64,000 nucleotides of DNA from Argyresthia goedartella (GCA_949825045.1 OX463809.1:833501-897500); one strand, 5' to 3'; positions 1-8,615 are shown, counted from the first letter of the stretch. The notes: a model not told the origin generated them from the sequence alone. A program made the numbers and translations.

Positions 1-40
1 AACTTTTTCATTAAACTAGTTTATTACTGACGGGCTAGCG

Positions 41-331
41 ATGAACATCGATAAGTTTGGACATCATGTATTTAAACGACAGAAAATGGATAGTCACTCA
101 GATTATCTGATTTGTAGTATGACTGATGGATCTTTAAATAAGCTCCTTAAAAATATTGTAAATCCAGTAGATGCTGGAGATTGTGTGAACAAACAATATG
201 TTGATAAGAATATAGAGAGCTTAGAAATTAAACTCAAATCAATAAACCAAAATCTGGCACAAATTGGATCAGAAATCAACAGTATCAAACAAAGTATAGA
301 GTCAGTGAAACAGAAAATTAAAAAAAAATGA
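41..331 (+). CDS. Polinton small fibre-like coiled-coil protein
   Basis: A 96-residue protein. Its middle carries a 'NPVDAGDCVNKQYVD' segment like the DAVNKxYVD motif of phage and Polinton tail or fibre proteins. The last 40 residues are a heptad-like coiled coil ending in a lysine run. Its TGA stop overlaps the ATG of the integrase (328-331), which implies coupled expression. A structural or fibre role is inferred only from the motif; the enzyme-free composition and the position are what is actually seen. Confidence 0.55.
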   Translation: MNIDKFGHHVFKRQKMDSHSDYLICSMTDGSLNKLLKNIVNPVDAGDCVNKQYVDKNIESLEIKLKSINQNLAQIGSEINSIKQSIESVKQKIKKK

Positions 332-1266
332 GTAAAGAAATTGTAGTGAAAGAAATACATAAGCAAGCAAGAAAAAATTTTCCAAGAAGACATGTTGTGA
401 TGAAAGACATTGATGATTTATGGCAAGCTGATCTAATCGACATGCAATCTATTTCTAGAGAAAATTCTAATTTCAAATACATATTGGCTGTTATTGATGT
501 CTTTTCAAAGTATGCTTGGGTATATCCTTTAAAACAAAAGAATATGGAACAAACATTTAAAGCATTCCAACATTTATTTAGTAAAAATCGTATTCCTAAA
601 AATTTGCAAACTGATTTAGGAACTGAATTTTACAACAAGAAACTTAAAACATTGTTCAATCATTATAATATAAATCATTACTCAACATATTCTACTAAGA
701 AAGCTTCTGTAGTAGAAAGATTTATTAGAACCTTTAAAGGTATTATGTATAGATATTTTAGTTTAAAAGGAAACTATGTTTGGTTTAGTCATGATATTCT
801 TTCAAAATTAATAGAAATGTATAATGGCAGAATGCATAGAACAATAGGTTTGAAACCCAATCAAGTAAATGCAAGTCATAAAGAACAGATATTGCAAAAA
901 TATAAAAATAATATACGTTTAGATAAAAGGTTCATACAAAATAAAACTATACTTAAGTTTGGAGATTATGTGCGTATAAGTAAGTATAAAGGAACTTTTG
1001 AAAAAGGGTATACACCAAATTGGTCGACAGAAATATTTAAAATTATAAAAATCCAGAACACAGACCCTGTCACTTATCTCCTAGAAGATGCTAAAAAAAA
1101 TCCTATATTAGGATCGTTCTATATTCAAGAATTACAAAAAACTAGACATCCTGATATTTATCTTGTTGAAAAAGTCATAAAAAAGAATGGAAATAAGCTA
1201 TTCGTAAAATGGTTAGGTTTGCCTTCTAATGAAAACTGTTGGATAGATAAATCAAAAGTTTTATAA
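328..1266 (+). CDS. Polinton retroviral-like integrase with chromodomain
   Basis: A 312-residue DDE integrase that would insert the element into the genome in the nucleus. The catalytic core is recognisable: first Asp in 'WQADLIDM' (residue 35), second in 'LQTDLGTEF' (residue 96), and Glu in 'ASVVERFIRTFKG' (residue 130), 33 residues after the second Asp. Residues of about 275-312 form a chromodomain-like end ('VEKVIKKNGNKLFVKWLG' then 'NENCWI'), as is typical of Polinton integrases and useful for chromatin targeting. The N-terminal HHCC zinc domain is absent, as in many Polinton copies. The start overlaps the stop of the upstream small gene. No frameshift or premature stop is visible. Confidence 0.92.
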   Translation: MSKEIVVKEIHKQARKNFPRRHVVMKDIDDLWQADLIDMQSISRENSNFKYILAVIDVFSKYAWVYPLKQKNMEQTFKAFQHLFSKNRIPKNLQTDLGTEFYNKKLKTLFNHYNINHYSTYSTKKASVVERFIRTFKGIMYRYFSLKGNYVWFSHDILSKLIEMYNGRMHRTIGLKPNQVNASHKEQILQKYKNNIRLDKRFIQNKTILKFGDYVRISKYKGTFEKGYTPNWSTEIFKIIKIQNTDPVTYLLEDAKKNPILGSFYIQELQKTRHPDIYLVEKVIKKNGNKLFVKWLGLPSNENCWIDKSKVL

Positions 1267-1371
1267 GCAAAATATACAAGTTACATTCTCATTCTGATAA
1301 TACCTCTTCGAAAAGAAACATCTTTTCATACAATTTTTATAAATAGTATTTTACAATTCGTTTAGATTACA

Positions 1372-1857
1372 ATGGTGATGCAAAAATCAAAAACAAATCA
1401 AAAAAAATGTATTAATAAAAATGACAAAAATAATATCAAAAAAGGCACTGGAATGAAAAAAACTTTTAAAAATATAGTTTCAATTACAAAAAAGCATATA
1501 AAAAAATTTAAACCTCAATGCAAAAAGGCAGCTATCGAACTCGCCATGGCTGTTGTTAAAGAATTGGGTTCAGATTCAGATGAGTCTGTGATTACCCCGC
1601 GTGTGATACCTATCCCAAAAGTTGGAGGATTCTTGCCATTGATACCGATATTTGCTGGACTGTCTGCTGCTGGTGGTTTGGCTGGAGGGGCAGCTGGCAT
1701 TGCTAAAGCAGTTAATGCTATTAAATGCGCTAAGGAACGCTTGAAAGAATTAAAACGACATAACAAGAAAATGGAAACACTGTGTATAGGAAAAGGATTA
1801 TGTCTCAAAGAGCGTGGTGATGGTTTGGGAATTTATGTAAATAATAAAAAAAACTAA
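1372..1857 (+). CDS. Polinton pX-like basic protein
   Basis: A 161-residue protein with three parts. Residues 1-50 are lysine-rich and could bind nucleic acid. Residues of about 85-115 form a hydrophobic Gly/Ala-rich stretch around 'FLPLIPIFAGLSAAGGLAGG'. The C-terminus carries a 'GKGLCLKERGDGLGIY' tail. This arrangement recurs in Polinton and adintovirus proteins likened to adenovirus core protein pX; the exact role is not established. Internal Met at 1453 is an alternative start. The ORF ends in an eight-A run directly before TAA, in a place where related elements seem to continue into the protease. Confidence 0.6.
   Translation: MVMQKSKTNQKKCINKNDKNNIKKGTGMKKTFKNIVSITKKHIKKFKPQCKKAAIELAMAVVKELGSDSDESVITPRVIPIPKVGGFLPLIPIFAGLSAAGGLAGGAAGIAKAVNAIKCAKERLKELKRHNKKMETLCIGKGLCLKERGDGLGIYVNNKKN
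1848..1854 (+). promoter_or_regulatory. Candidate -1 frameshift heptamer (A AAA AAC)
   Basis: The last codons of the pX-like ORF are AAA AAA AAC followed at once by TAA. Read as X_XXY_YYZ this is A_AAA_AAC, a classical -1 slippery heptamer. The -1 frame is exactly the protease frame, which has no ATG before 1941 although family-like sequence starts about 25 codons earlier. A lost A in the homopolymer would explain the same picture. No downstream stem or pseudoknot was verified. Confidence 0.4.
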
Positions 1858-2225
1858 ATCATAGGCTACCCAAGAGAGCGCTTACTAATATAGATTTACT
1901 TAAATATGGTCAAAACATTCCATTTTTCAGAGGAGTGTTTATGAGGGATGATTTACCTCAGCATCCATTAAAAAAGGAATGTGCTATTATGAATCTTGAC
2001 AATTCTGAGAATGCTGGAACTCATTGGGTAGCCTATGCAAAATTAGATAATTATGTAGAGTATTATGATAGTTATGGTAATTTAAAGCCACCAGAAGAAT
2101 TAATCAAATACATAGGACCAAATATATTTTATAATTATGATAACGATCAGAAACGTAACACATACAAATGTGGTCATTTATGTTTAAAGTTTTTAAATGC
2201 CTTTTGGGATCTAAATAAATACTGA
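1848..2225 (+). CDS. Polinton adenain-like cysteine protease
   Basis: Adenovirus-protease-type (C5) maturation protease. The catalytic His is in 'GTHWVAY' (codon 2022-2024), a conserved acidic position follows in 'YYDSYG', and the nucleophile is the first Cys of 'CGHLCLKFL' (codon 2169-2171). The conserved N-terminal part includes 'FRGVFMRDDLP'. The frame is open from 1848; the first ATG is at 1941, downstream of conserved sequence, so initiation is unresolved. Either a ribosomal frameshift from the pX-like gene or a one-base deletion in the A-run is needed. In Polintons this enzyme is thought to process virion proteins. It stops 30 nt before the minor capsid ATG. Confidence 0.8.
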   Translation, partial: KKLNHRLPKRALTNIDLLKYGQNIPFFRGVFMRDDLPQHPLKKECAIMNLDNSENAGTHWVAYAKLDNYVEYYDSYGNLKPPEELIKYIGPNIFYNYDNDQKRNTYKCGHLCLKFLNAFWDLNKY

Positions 2226-2254
2226 GTACTTTACGTTTGAGTTCAGTTGTTGCA

Positions 2255-2941
2255 ATGTCTGTGACTCTAACAATCGTTGGTAATAAATCTATTCTCCAAT
2301 CTGAATTTACATCTCCTTTGAGTTTAGATGGTAATTATGAGTGTGGTTTATTATTTTTTTCCACATTCAATTCAATTCCTAACATACATGAAAGCAATAA
2401 CGTATTTGCATATGGGAATAATGATGTGATAAAAATTCCAAATGGCATTTATGATTTATCTGCTTTAAATGAATATATAAAATCGAAAATGGAGAATTGT
2501 AACATTATGATTCATCCAAATAACAATACTTTAAAATGTTCTTTATTTTGCACTAAACCAATTGATTTTCGCGTGAAAAATAGTATCGGTGCAATGCTTG
2601 GATTCTCGAGTACGATTTTGGAAGCGAATAAATGGCATGATTCAACTCATCCAGTGAACATTATACCAGCGTCTGTGATACGAGTCGAATGTGATCTAAT
2701 ACAGGGCTCTTTTACAAATGGTTCACCTACACATATAATACATGAATTTGTGCTTAATATTCCATCAGGATATCAAGTTATTGAAGTACCAAAAAACGTT
2801 ATTTATTTCCCAATAAAAAATAAATACATTTCATCAGTAACATTAAAAATTTTGGATTTAGAGGGAAACCTAATTAATTTTAACAACGAAAAAATTCAAC
2901 TGCGTCTTCATCTAAGGAAAAGAAATGATAGTCTTCAATGA
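2255..2941 (+). CDS. Polinton minor capsid (penton-like single jelly-roll) protein
   Basis: A 228-residue protein from the first ATG at 2255; the frame is open slightly further upstream without an ATG. Features seen are the opening 'MSVTLTIVGNKSILQSEF', a hydrophobic 'YECGLLFFSTFNSIPNI' segment, 'GIYDLSALNEYI', and a beta-rich C-terminal half. These fit the Polinton minor capsid protein, which established work places at capsid vertices as a single jelly-roll. Identification rests on order and motif resemblance rather than on an alignment. Its last 17 nt overlap the following small ORF. Confidence 0.7.
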   Translation: MSVTLTIVGNKSILQSEFTSPLSLDGNYECGLLFFSTFNSIPNIHESNNVFAYGNNDVIKIPNGIYDLSALNEYIKSKMENCNIMIHPNNNTLKCSLFCTKPIDFRVKNSIGAMLGFSSTILEANKWHDSTHPVNIIPASVIRVECDLIQGSFTNGSPTHIIHEFVLNIPSGYQVIEVPKNVIYFPIKNKYISSVTLKILDLEGNLINFNNEKIQLRLHLRKRNDSLQ

Positions 2942-3086
2942 TAATCATGATGTCTATAAAATAAACAAAAATAATAAATCTAAAGCCATTATCAAGAGCA
3001 ACGTGAAACAAACCACACGTAAAAAGTTAAAAATAATTACAAAAAGTAATAAGGAATTTCTTCAAACTTTGGGGTTTAAAATATGA
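2925..3086 (+). CDS. Small basic Polinton protein between the capsid genes
   Basis: A 53-codon ORF from the ATG at 2925, overlapping the end of the minor capsid gene and sharing ATGA (3083-3086) with the major capsid start. It is Lys/Asn-rich and ends in 'NKEFLQTLGFKI', resembling a short C-terminal motif common in this position in insect Polintons. The overlap on both sides argues that it is a real translated gene. Function unknown; a minor virion or scaffold role would be a guess. Confidence 0.55.
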   Translation: MIVFNDNHDVYKINKNNKSKAIIKSNVKQTTRKKLKIITKSNKEFLQTLGFKI

Positions 3087-4294
3087 GTATTCTAAAAATA
3101 TCAGATTATCCGCAGTTCGATAATTCTATCGAAAGTTATGAAACGCATACCTACAATCCCTACAATAATAGCTTTAATGAAAATGATGAAATAAGAATAC
3201 CAATTCATCAGCAAGATATCTACTTACTACCATCATCAAGTGCGATATACATCGAGGGAAAATTTTGTGTGCAGGCTCGAGATCTGGCTGGAGTTATCAA
3301 AAAAAAAAAAGTTAATCTAACTAATAATGCAATTTCCTTTCTATTTCAAGACATTAGATATGAAATGAATGGTGTAGAAATAGATCGTGTACGAAATGTT
3401 GGAATAACAACAACTATGAAATCTTTAGTATCTATGAGTAGTGGAGAAAATAAAGTAGCAGCTATATGGGGTTGGAACATAGACGGATTTCATGATCAAG
3501 ATGGTAGTTTTTACGTCTTACTACCATTAAATAAATTATTAGGCTTTGCAGAAGATTATAGAAAAATAATAATAAATTGTAAACATGAACTAATTCTCAA
3601 TAGAACTAGTACAAGTTTAAATAGTGTAGTTACTGACAAAGATGACTCTGTTACAGTAAGTTTACAAAAAGTGCAATGGCGTATGCCTCATATCAAGGTA
3701 TCTGACCAGCAAAAGCTTACTTTAATAAAACACTTAGAGAAAGACAAACCTATACAAATCGCATACAGAAATTGGGATCTATATGAATATCCATTATTAC
3801 CTAAATCTACCAAGCATACATGGTCTGTTAAAACAACTTCACAATTAGAGAAACCACGTTATGTTATATTTGGATTACAAACAAATAGAAAAAATAATAA
3901 TGTTAAAGACAGTGCCATTTTCGATCATTGTAATTTGAAAAATGTTACTTTATTCTTAAATTCTTACTATTATCCATACGATGCTCTTAATTTGAAATTT
4001 GATGAAAACAAGTACAATATATTATACGATATGTATGCTAGATTTCGTCAGTCGTTCTATAATCTTCCTGTAGACCCGTTGATTGATCACCTAACATTTA
4101 AAACTAAAGCTCCGTTGTATGTAATTGATTGTTCACGGCAAAACGAAAATTTAAAAACAGGACCTGTTGATGTACGTTTAGAAATTGAATGTGAAAAGGA
4201 TATTCCGGATAACACAAGCGCATATTGCTTAATAATAAACGATCATCTGGTAGAGTACAGACCTTTAAGTAATATAGTACGAAAAATATCATGA
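3083..4294 (+). CDS. Polinton major capsid protein (double jelly-roll)
   Basis: A 403-residue protein whose N-terminus 'YPQFDNSIESYETHTYNPY' followed by 'IRIPIHQQDIYLLPS' is characteristic of Polinton major capsid proteins. Other recognisable parts are 'FLFQDIRYEMNGVEIDRVRN' around residues 89-108, 'WRMPHIKVSD' near the middle, and the C-terminal 'NSYYYPYDALNLKF' region. Established work models this family as a double jelly-roll hexon-type capsomer, supporting the view that Polintons can form virions. The ORF is full length without stops. It overlaps its neighbours by 4 bp at both ends. Confidence 0.85.
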   Translation: MSILKISDYPQFDNSIESYETHTYNPYNNSFNENDEIRIPIHQQDIYLLPSSSAIYIEGKFCVQARDLAGVIKKKKVNLTNNAISFLFQDIRYEMNGVEIDRVRNVGITTTMKSLVSMSSGENKVAAIWGWNIDGFHDQDGSFYVLLPLNKLLGFAEDYRKIIINCKHELILNRTSTSLNSVVTDKDDSVTVSLQKVQWRMPHIKVSDQQKLTLIKHLEKDKPIQIAYRNWDLYEYPLLPKSTKHTWSVKTTSQLEKPRYVIFGLQTNRKNNNVKDSAIFDHCNLKNVTLFLNSYYYPYDALNLKFDENKYNILYDMYARFRQSFYNLPVDPLIDHLTFKTKAPLYVIDCSRQNENLKTGPVDVRLEIECEKDIPDNTSAYCLIINDHLVEYRPLSNIVRKIS

Positions 4295-4773
4295 AATCAT
4301 CAGCTATTGTAGATGTACAAGGATTCAGAAGAGAAAATAATGAATTTATTATTAAAGAAATTGCTATCATTTGTGGTGATCAAGTTCAAGTTTTATTAAT
4401 TCTTCCACCTTTTTCATTTCACCACCTTACATACACAGAAAAGATGCAAATCAGATGGATAGAACGAAATAGAAAAATTTTCTGGAATGATGGCTTCATT
4501 ACCTATGACAATTTTTTAATGAACACGCAGCCATTCTTGGTTGACAAAACAATTTATTGTAAAGGGGTAGAAAAAGCGACTTGGATTAAGAATATATTTA
4601 ATCATGATGATGTTATAAATTTAGAATACGTTAAATGTCCTAGTTTGTTAAGTTTGCATAAAGAATATAGATTTTGTAATGATATTTTAAATTGTATGTA
4701 TCATCCTTCATTTTGTGCACTAAAAAATGTTACATGTTTAAAAAAATGGTGTACTTTTTTAAAAATAATATAA
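4291..4773 (+). CDS. Polinton accessory protein, RNase H-fold/exonuclease-like
   Basis: A 160-residue protein with 'SAIVDVQGFRRENNEFIIKE' at the N-terminus and 'KTIYCKGVEKATWIKNIF' in the middle, then a Cys/Leu-rich end ('YVKCPSLLSL'). This pattern recurs in insect Polinton proteins. The 'IVDVQGF' strand with an acidic residue, and the later strand-helix, suggest a degenerate DEDD-type RNase H fold, but catalytic residues cannot be assigned confidently. Its ATG lies inside the capsid gene stop (ATGA). It is the last gene visible before the presumed right end. Confidence 0.5.
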   Translation: MKSSAIVDVQGFRRENNEFIIKEIAIICGDQVQVLLILPPFSFHHLTYTEKMQIRWIERNRKIFWNDGFITYDNFLMNTQPFLVDKTIYCKGVEKATWIKNIFNHDDVINLEYVKCPSLLSLHKEYRFCNDILNCMYHPSFCALKNVTCLKKWCTFLKII

Positions 4774-4999
4774 ACCATCGTTGAAATATCTTTTTTTTAT
4801 TTTTCAAATACCTTATTTCCTTTTGTAATTTATAAGAAATATATACGCATAGCGTAGGCGGCGTACCCGTCCTATCAGATAAAAAAAAACAGTAAGATTC
4901 TGTAGCTCAGATCGTCATCAGTCAACATAAGCAATTGAAAAGAGCTGCAGTACGAATCAGACACACTTCAGAATAAACAGGTTGCCGTTTAAAACCTGC
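4774..4999. other. AT-rich non-coding stretch at Polinton right end
   Basis: No ORF or RNA gene is seen. The stretch holds T- and A-runs and the probable right boundary of the Polinton, but a terminal inverted repeat cannot be confirmed because the left end is outside the window. Confidence 0.4.
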
Positions 5000-5098
5000 A
5001 GGGTAGGATAACATTGCGGGGTTTTGCAGCACAAACCGAGCGGAGCGAGCGAAGCGAGCGGCGCGAATTTGTGATGCAGAACCCCCAATGTTACCCTA
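5000..5098. repeat. Imperfect inverted repeat with GAGCGAGC-rich loop
   Basis: Arms 5000-5035 and about 5068-5098 are inverted near-copies (both contain AACATTG..GGGTT..GCA.CACAAA with a small gap). They flank a loop of repeated GAGCGAGCGAAGCGAGCG. The unit sits directly upstream of a truncated LINE coding remnant. Similar AGCGAAGCGGAGCG strings recur near 61270. It may be a small foldback or MITE; no class assigned. Confidence 0.5.
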
Positions 5099-5100
5099 CT

Positions 5101-5520
5101 GACAACGTCGTAAACCAGGTCCGGGCTGCATGGGCGAAACTTCGTCCACTCCTGGACTCCGGCCTCCCCTTGCGGTCGAAGCTCGGGATCTATAAAACGT
5201 ACATCAGGTCCCGCCTCACGTATGCCTCGCCGGCATGCTACGCCCTCTGCTCGGAGTCCAACAAGAAGAGACTCCGGGCCCAAGAAAACCTCTCCTGTCG
5301 GCGCGCCTCGCTACGTGAGAAACGCAACGATCGCAAGGGACCTAGGATTGGAGACACTGGACAAGTTCGTCCAGAGGCTGGCAACGAACATGTTCGCACG
5401 AGCGGACGGCTCTCAACACCCGCTCGTGCGAGACCTGGCACCATACCACGCGCGCCCGCCTGACCGTCGCCGCCTACCCCGAGACCTGGTTGCCGAGCCG
5501 GCAGCACCCCTGGATTGAGG
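5101..5520 (+). pseudogene. LINE reverse transcriptase C-terminal remnant (Jockey-like)
   Basis: Two overlapping frames together cover the RT thumb region. The first (to about 5300) has 'KLRPLLDSGLPLRSKLG' and 'YIRSRLTYASPACYALC'. The second, shifted frame from about 5300 has 'YVRNATIARDLGLETL' and 'HPLVRDLAPYHARPP'. These are the usual end of Jockey-clade ORF2. The 5' end is truncated at the inverted repeat upstream, and one frameshift near 5300 inactivates it. The GC-rich sequence to about 5650 is probably its 3' UTR. Confidence 0.75.
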
Positions 5521-5702
5521 CCACACAACCCGACGAACACCTCAGCCACCCAATGACCTGGCCGTAGTCACGGCCAGCGGAAGACTCCGCGGAAGGGGGC
5601 CCATTGCCCCGGGACCGCAACCCCGCACCCTGGAAGGGGTGTGAGAAGATCAGCAGGGGTCGTCATCGCATCTAGTGTCGCTAGATAGGGGTGCATTAGT
5701 TG

Positions 5703-6190
5703 TTATAAGCTGTAGTGGACTATTAGGTATAATATTACAGTAACTGTGGTCAGGATGATCATCATCATCATAATAATCATATCATCCCACTGTTGGGCAT
5801 AGGCCTCTCCCAAAGCACGGCATTCACATCTGTCCCCCGCCAGTCTGGTCCAGCCACCAGCCACCCTGACAATATCATCTGACCATCGGGCCTGTGGTAT
5901 GCCCTCTGCTCTTTTCCCTGTCCGCGGCCGCCACTCTGTTGCTGCCTTGATCCATCTTCCGTCCTCCCTTCCCCTCCGCGTACCCACGTCTGCGACTTTG
6001 GTAAGTTGATTTCAACATTAGGCACGCGGTCCAGGAGACTGATGCCTAGCATGGCACGCTCCATAGCCCGTTGTGCGGCTTAATTCTTCGCATATTGGCT
6101 ATTGTGAGTGTCCATGCTTCGGCACCGCACGTGAGGATAGGCAAGACTTCAGGCACTGTGGGATTTGTGATCTTAGGACGTCTTCTAGAC
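5703..6190 (-). pseudogene. RTE-type LINE 3' end remnant
   Basis: The minus strand encodes the familiar C-terminus of lepidopteran RTE-type reverse transcriptases: 'ERAMLGISLLDRVPN', then in a shifted frame 'KRAEGIPQARWSDDI' and 'LGEAYAQQWDDM'. Beyond the stop the strand runs into (ATG/ATC)n triplets at about 5757-5775, the usual RTE 3' microsatellite tail. At least one frameshift and a 5' truncation near 6190 show it is dead. Confidence 0.75.
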
Positions 6191-6214
6191 GCCCCTTAAC
6201 CCTTTTGACTTTGT

Positions 6215-6541
6215 CGTCATTGCCATTTGAGCAATTTAAAATGCATGTTAAAGCGACTTTGTCGAAAAAGGGATATTACAATGTTCAAGATTACTTAAAT
6301 GACAGGACTGTATGGGGATAATCTGGCTCAACACTGACCTTGCTGTTAATAATTTTGTAATTATTTATTCGTGCTTATTAATCATTTCAATATTTTTTTC
6401 ACATTTGTATTAGTTAAGCACAACCTATGTGGGAGTTTCTACGCCCTCCTTCTCCCACAGTGGTCCAATGTAGAGAAGAGGCAAAAAATTACGTTTGCTA
6501 AGTATATGTAAATATCTACAGTAATAAAGTACTTTGACTTT
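6215..6541 (+). pseudogene. LINE family A 3' end, + orientation (inverted segment)
   Basis: Encodes only the last residues of ORF2 ('LPFEQFKMHVKATLSKKGYY', stop at 6319-6321), then the family 3' UTR and a TTTGAC-repeat tail ending near 6541. The same tail and UTR occur at 41200-41535, 24012-24791 (minus) and 62195-62365 (minus). The break at 'LPFEQF' matches the end of the minus-strand fragment next door, so the two are halves of one copy whose 3' end is flipped. Confidence 0.8.
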
Positions 6542-6545
6542 GACT

Positions 6546-6725
6546 TTGCTGAAATGGCAATTTCAAGATCTCCAGAGGTATCTTGTTGCAGTAGAGAATG
6601 CATTGACCCTTGAAAGAATTGCTAACCTTCGCGAGTCTAAACCGGGGCGCAAGTAGTCTGTGATTATTTCTTAGGTTAACATTACAGCTATCGCTAAGTT
6701 TGGGAAATTTTGTAAGGTTCTTGGG
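6546..6725 (-). pseudogene. LINE family A C-terminal fragment (left of maT insertion)
   Basis: The minus strand encodes 'NLTKFPKLSDSCNVNLRNNH' through 'FKGQCILYCNKIPLEILKLP', the family A ORF2 C-terminus. Upstream it is interrupted by the maT transposon at a TA dinucleotide and resumes at 12503. Confidence 0.8.
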
Positions 6726-6856
6726 TATATACATAGTCAGGTCATATGTTCTGTCACATGTGCAATATGAAATAATTTAGACATGTTTATTATTTATGTA
6801 AACATTTATATAGCAAAATGAACTTAATAAAACATAGATTCTTATGGTGATAAAGT

Positions 6857-7488
6857 TTATTCAAAATGACCCCCGCGATTTTGAATACAGGCCTTTATTC
6901 TGCGCGGCCAGTCGTCTATCGCAGCACGAACGAGGTCCATGTCAATATCGGCGGCTGCCTTAATCAAGGATGCCTTGAGTGACTCCAAATCAGGATGAGG
7001 CTTTGAGCAGGCCTTTTCCTCCAAGTGTTTCCATATCTTGTAATCTAACGGACTCAAATCTGGACTGGAGGAGGGCCAGTCTTCGTGCCGGATGAAGTCG
7101 ATTTCACGCGCCGCCAGCCAGTCTTGTGTGCTTTTCGCTCTATGAGCTGGCGCAGAATCTTGTTGGAATACCCAGTGCGTGTTATTAAACATGGTATGAG
7201 AAACAGGTTCCACAAGGTTCTTGAGGACTGTATTTTGATACACAACTGCATTCGTTTTTACGCCTTTCTCACAAAAATGTACCTCAGTTAAGCCCCAATA
7301 AGAGACTCCCAACCAAACCATGAGCGAGGATGGAAAATTACCTCGTTGGACACGCGGATTACGGTTGCTCGCTTCTTCACTGCTGTGTGCGTACACCTTA
7401 TCATTTTGTTTGTTGTAGCTCTCTTCCAAAAAAATTTTTCATCCGAAAAAAGAATTTCCCGATGCTTTTTTCCCGCGTACCGCTTCAA
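6857..7488 (-). pseudogene. maT transposase, C-terminal part
   Basis: Cut-and-paste DDD transposase part. The first Asp is in 'REILFSDEKFF', the second in 'FQQDSAPAHRA', the third in 'SPDLSPLDYKIW'. The spacing between the second and third is 37 residues, diagnostic of the maT (DD37D) group. A frameshift near 7430 separates the first catalytic block from the rest. The 5' (N-terminal) side stops at 7488, where a LINE is inserted; the coding sequence resumes at 11949. Confidence 0.88.
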
Positions 7489-7570
7489 TCTGCGTTCGGT
7501 ACTCATCAAGTGAACAAGTGTCGTTTGTTACTCGTGTTTGTTTGTGTACTACCCCCCGAAATCAATAATC

Positions 7571-8560
7571 ATGTCTAAGTGTTTTACATGCAAAAAGAAC
7601 ATCACCAAAAAATCGCCGGGCCTTGAATGTAGCAGGTGTGATAAGGTTGTGCATGCTAAAATAGAATGTGCTAAAATATCAGCTAAACAGCTGACTGCCC
7701 TCCGCTCAATCAACAACGGCCTAGAATGAAGCTGGGAAGACTGTCTACGGAGCTCCCCAAAGCGCTCTTCCTTCTTCGTTCCCGACGATGAGTTTGAGGA
7801 CACGGACGAGGAACCGACCAAGTCAACAACCGACCCGGTAACCGTCGACGCGAAAAAGCTCATCCAGGACATCAACAAGGAAATGCGCAAACTGCTCAGG
7901 GAAGAGCTGGATGGATTCCGGGAGTCACTGAGCTTCATAAGTGATCAAGTGACGAATATAGAGACCACCATTAAGGAACACTCAGTAAAAATAAAAAAAC
8001 TTGAGAACCAAACTATCAACCTGGCCAACAAAAATGAGAATCTTGAGCTGAAGATCTCTGCGCTTGAACAGCAAGTGACAAACCTCAACCAGAGCTTGCT
8101 CTCGAGTAGTGTAGAAATCTTTGGTGTGCCGAAAAGTGAGGATATAAAATTAAAAGAACCAGAAGTAATTAAAGCAATCGCTACCAAACTCGACCTGAAC
8201 TACAACGAAGTGGAAAATATCCGGCGGCTCAACGGCAGCCAGGAGAAACCCGGCGCCATCCGGCTGCAGCTGCGGAACGAGAAAGAAAGGGACCTGTGGA
8301 TCACCGCCAGCAGAGACAGCGAGCTGCCCCTGGGCGAACTGCTGCCATCGCTGCCCCGCGAGCTGGCCGACCTGAAGATCGTAGCACGCGAGGCGCTCAC
8401 CCCGGAAATCAAAACACTTCTGTGGACAACCCGAGACCAGCTCAAATCATCCTACAAGTATATCTGGTTCAAGTTTGGCAATATCCGTGTAAGAAAGTCG
8501 GACAAGAGTAAAGTATATATAATTAGAAAAACGTCGGATATAGATGCGTTGATCAAGTAA
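7571..8560 (+). pseudogene. LINE ORF1: zinc finger, coiled coil, FP-like RNA-binding domain
   Basis: Starts at the ATG at 7571 with a PHD-like Cys/His finger ('CFTCKKNITKKSPGLECSRC'). A single in-frame TGA at 7727-7729 interrupts it; the same frame then continues to 8560. Next come an acidic linker, a long coiled coil (about 7883-8110) and a C-terminal block with 'SVEIFGVPKSEDIKL', 'VENIRRLNGSQEK' and 'WFKFGNIRVRKSD'. The last block is the Baculo_FP-type RNA-binding region usual in insect CR1-like ORF1 proteins, which coat the element RNA. Loss of one Trp-like codon to TGA is the only visible defect. Confidence 0.82.
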
Positions 8561-8615
8561 ATATGTACAGCCAAGTAGGTATTTAAAACTTTGTATTTTA
8601 TTTCCCTACCTAAAA

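Larger units (their letters stand above)
1..4790 (+). mobile_element. Polinton/Maverick element, right-hand part
   Basis: Eight consecutive same-strand ORFs match the Polinton (Maverick) virion and integration module: integrase with chromodomain, pX-like protein, adenain-like cysteine protease, minor and major jelly-roll capsid proteins, and small accessory proteins. Genes are packed with 4-bp ATGA overlaps, as in a virus-like polycistronic array. Protein-primed DNA polymerase B and the packaging ATPase, expected in a full 15-20 kb element, are absent and would have to lie left of the window. No terminal inverted repeat could be verified near the right end (about 4.79 kb). The ORFs look intact except for the pX/protease junction. 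Confidence 0.85.

Noticed and set aside
328..1266. Endogenous retrovirus or LTR-retrotransposon integrase
   Set aside because: There is no gag, RT or LTR nearby; the adenain-like protease and capsid genes place it in a Polinton.
6215..6725. Classical twin-priming inversion
   Set aside because: In twin priming the inverted 5' segment precedes the 3' segment and the tail is at the outer end; here the tail lies at the internal junction.
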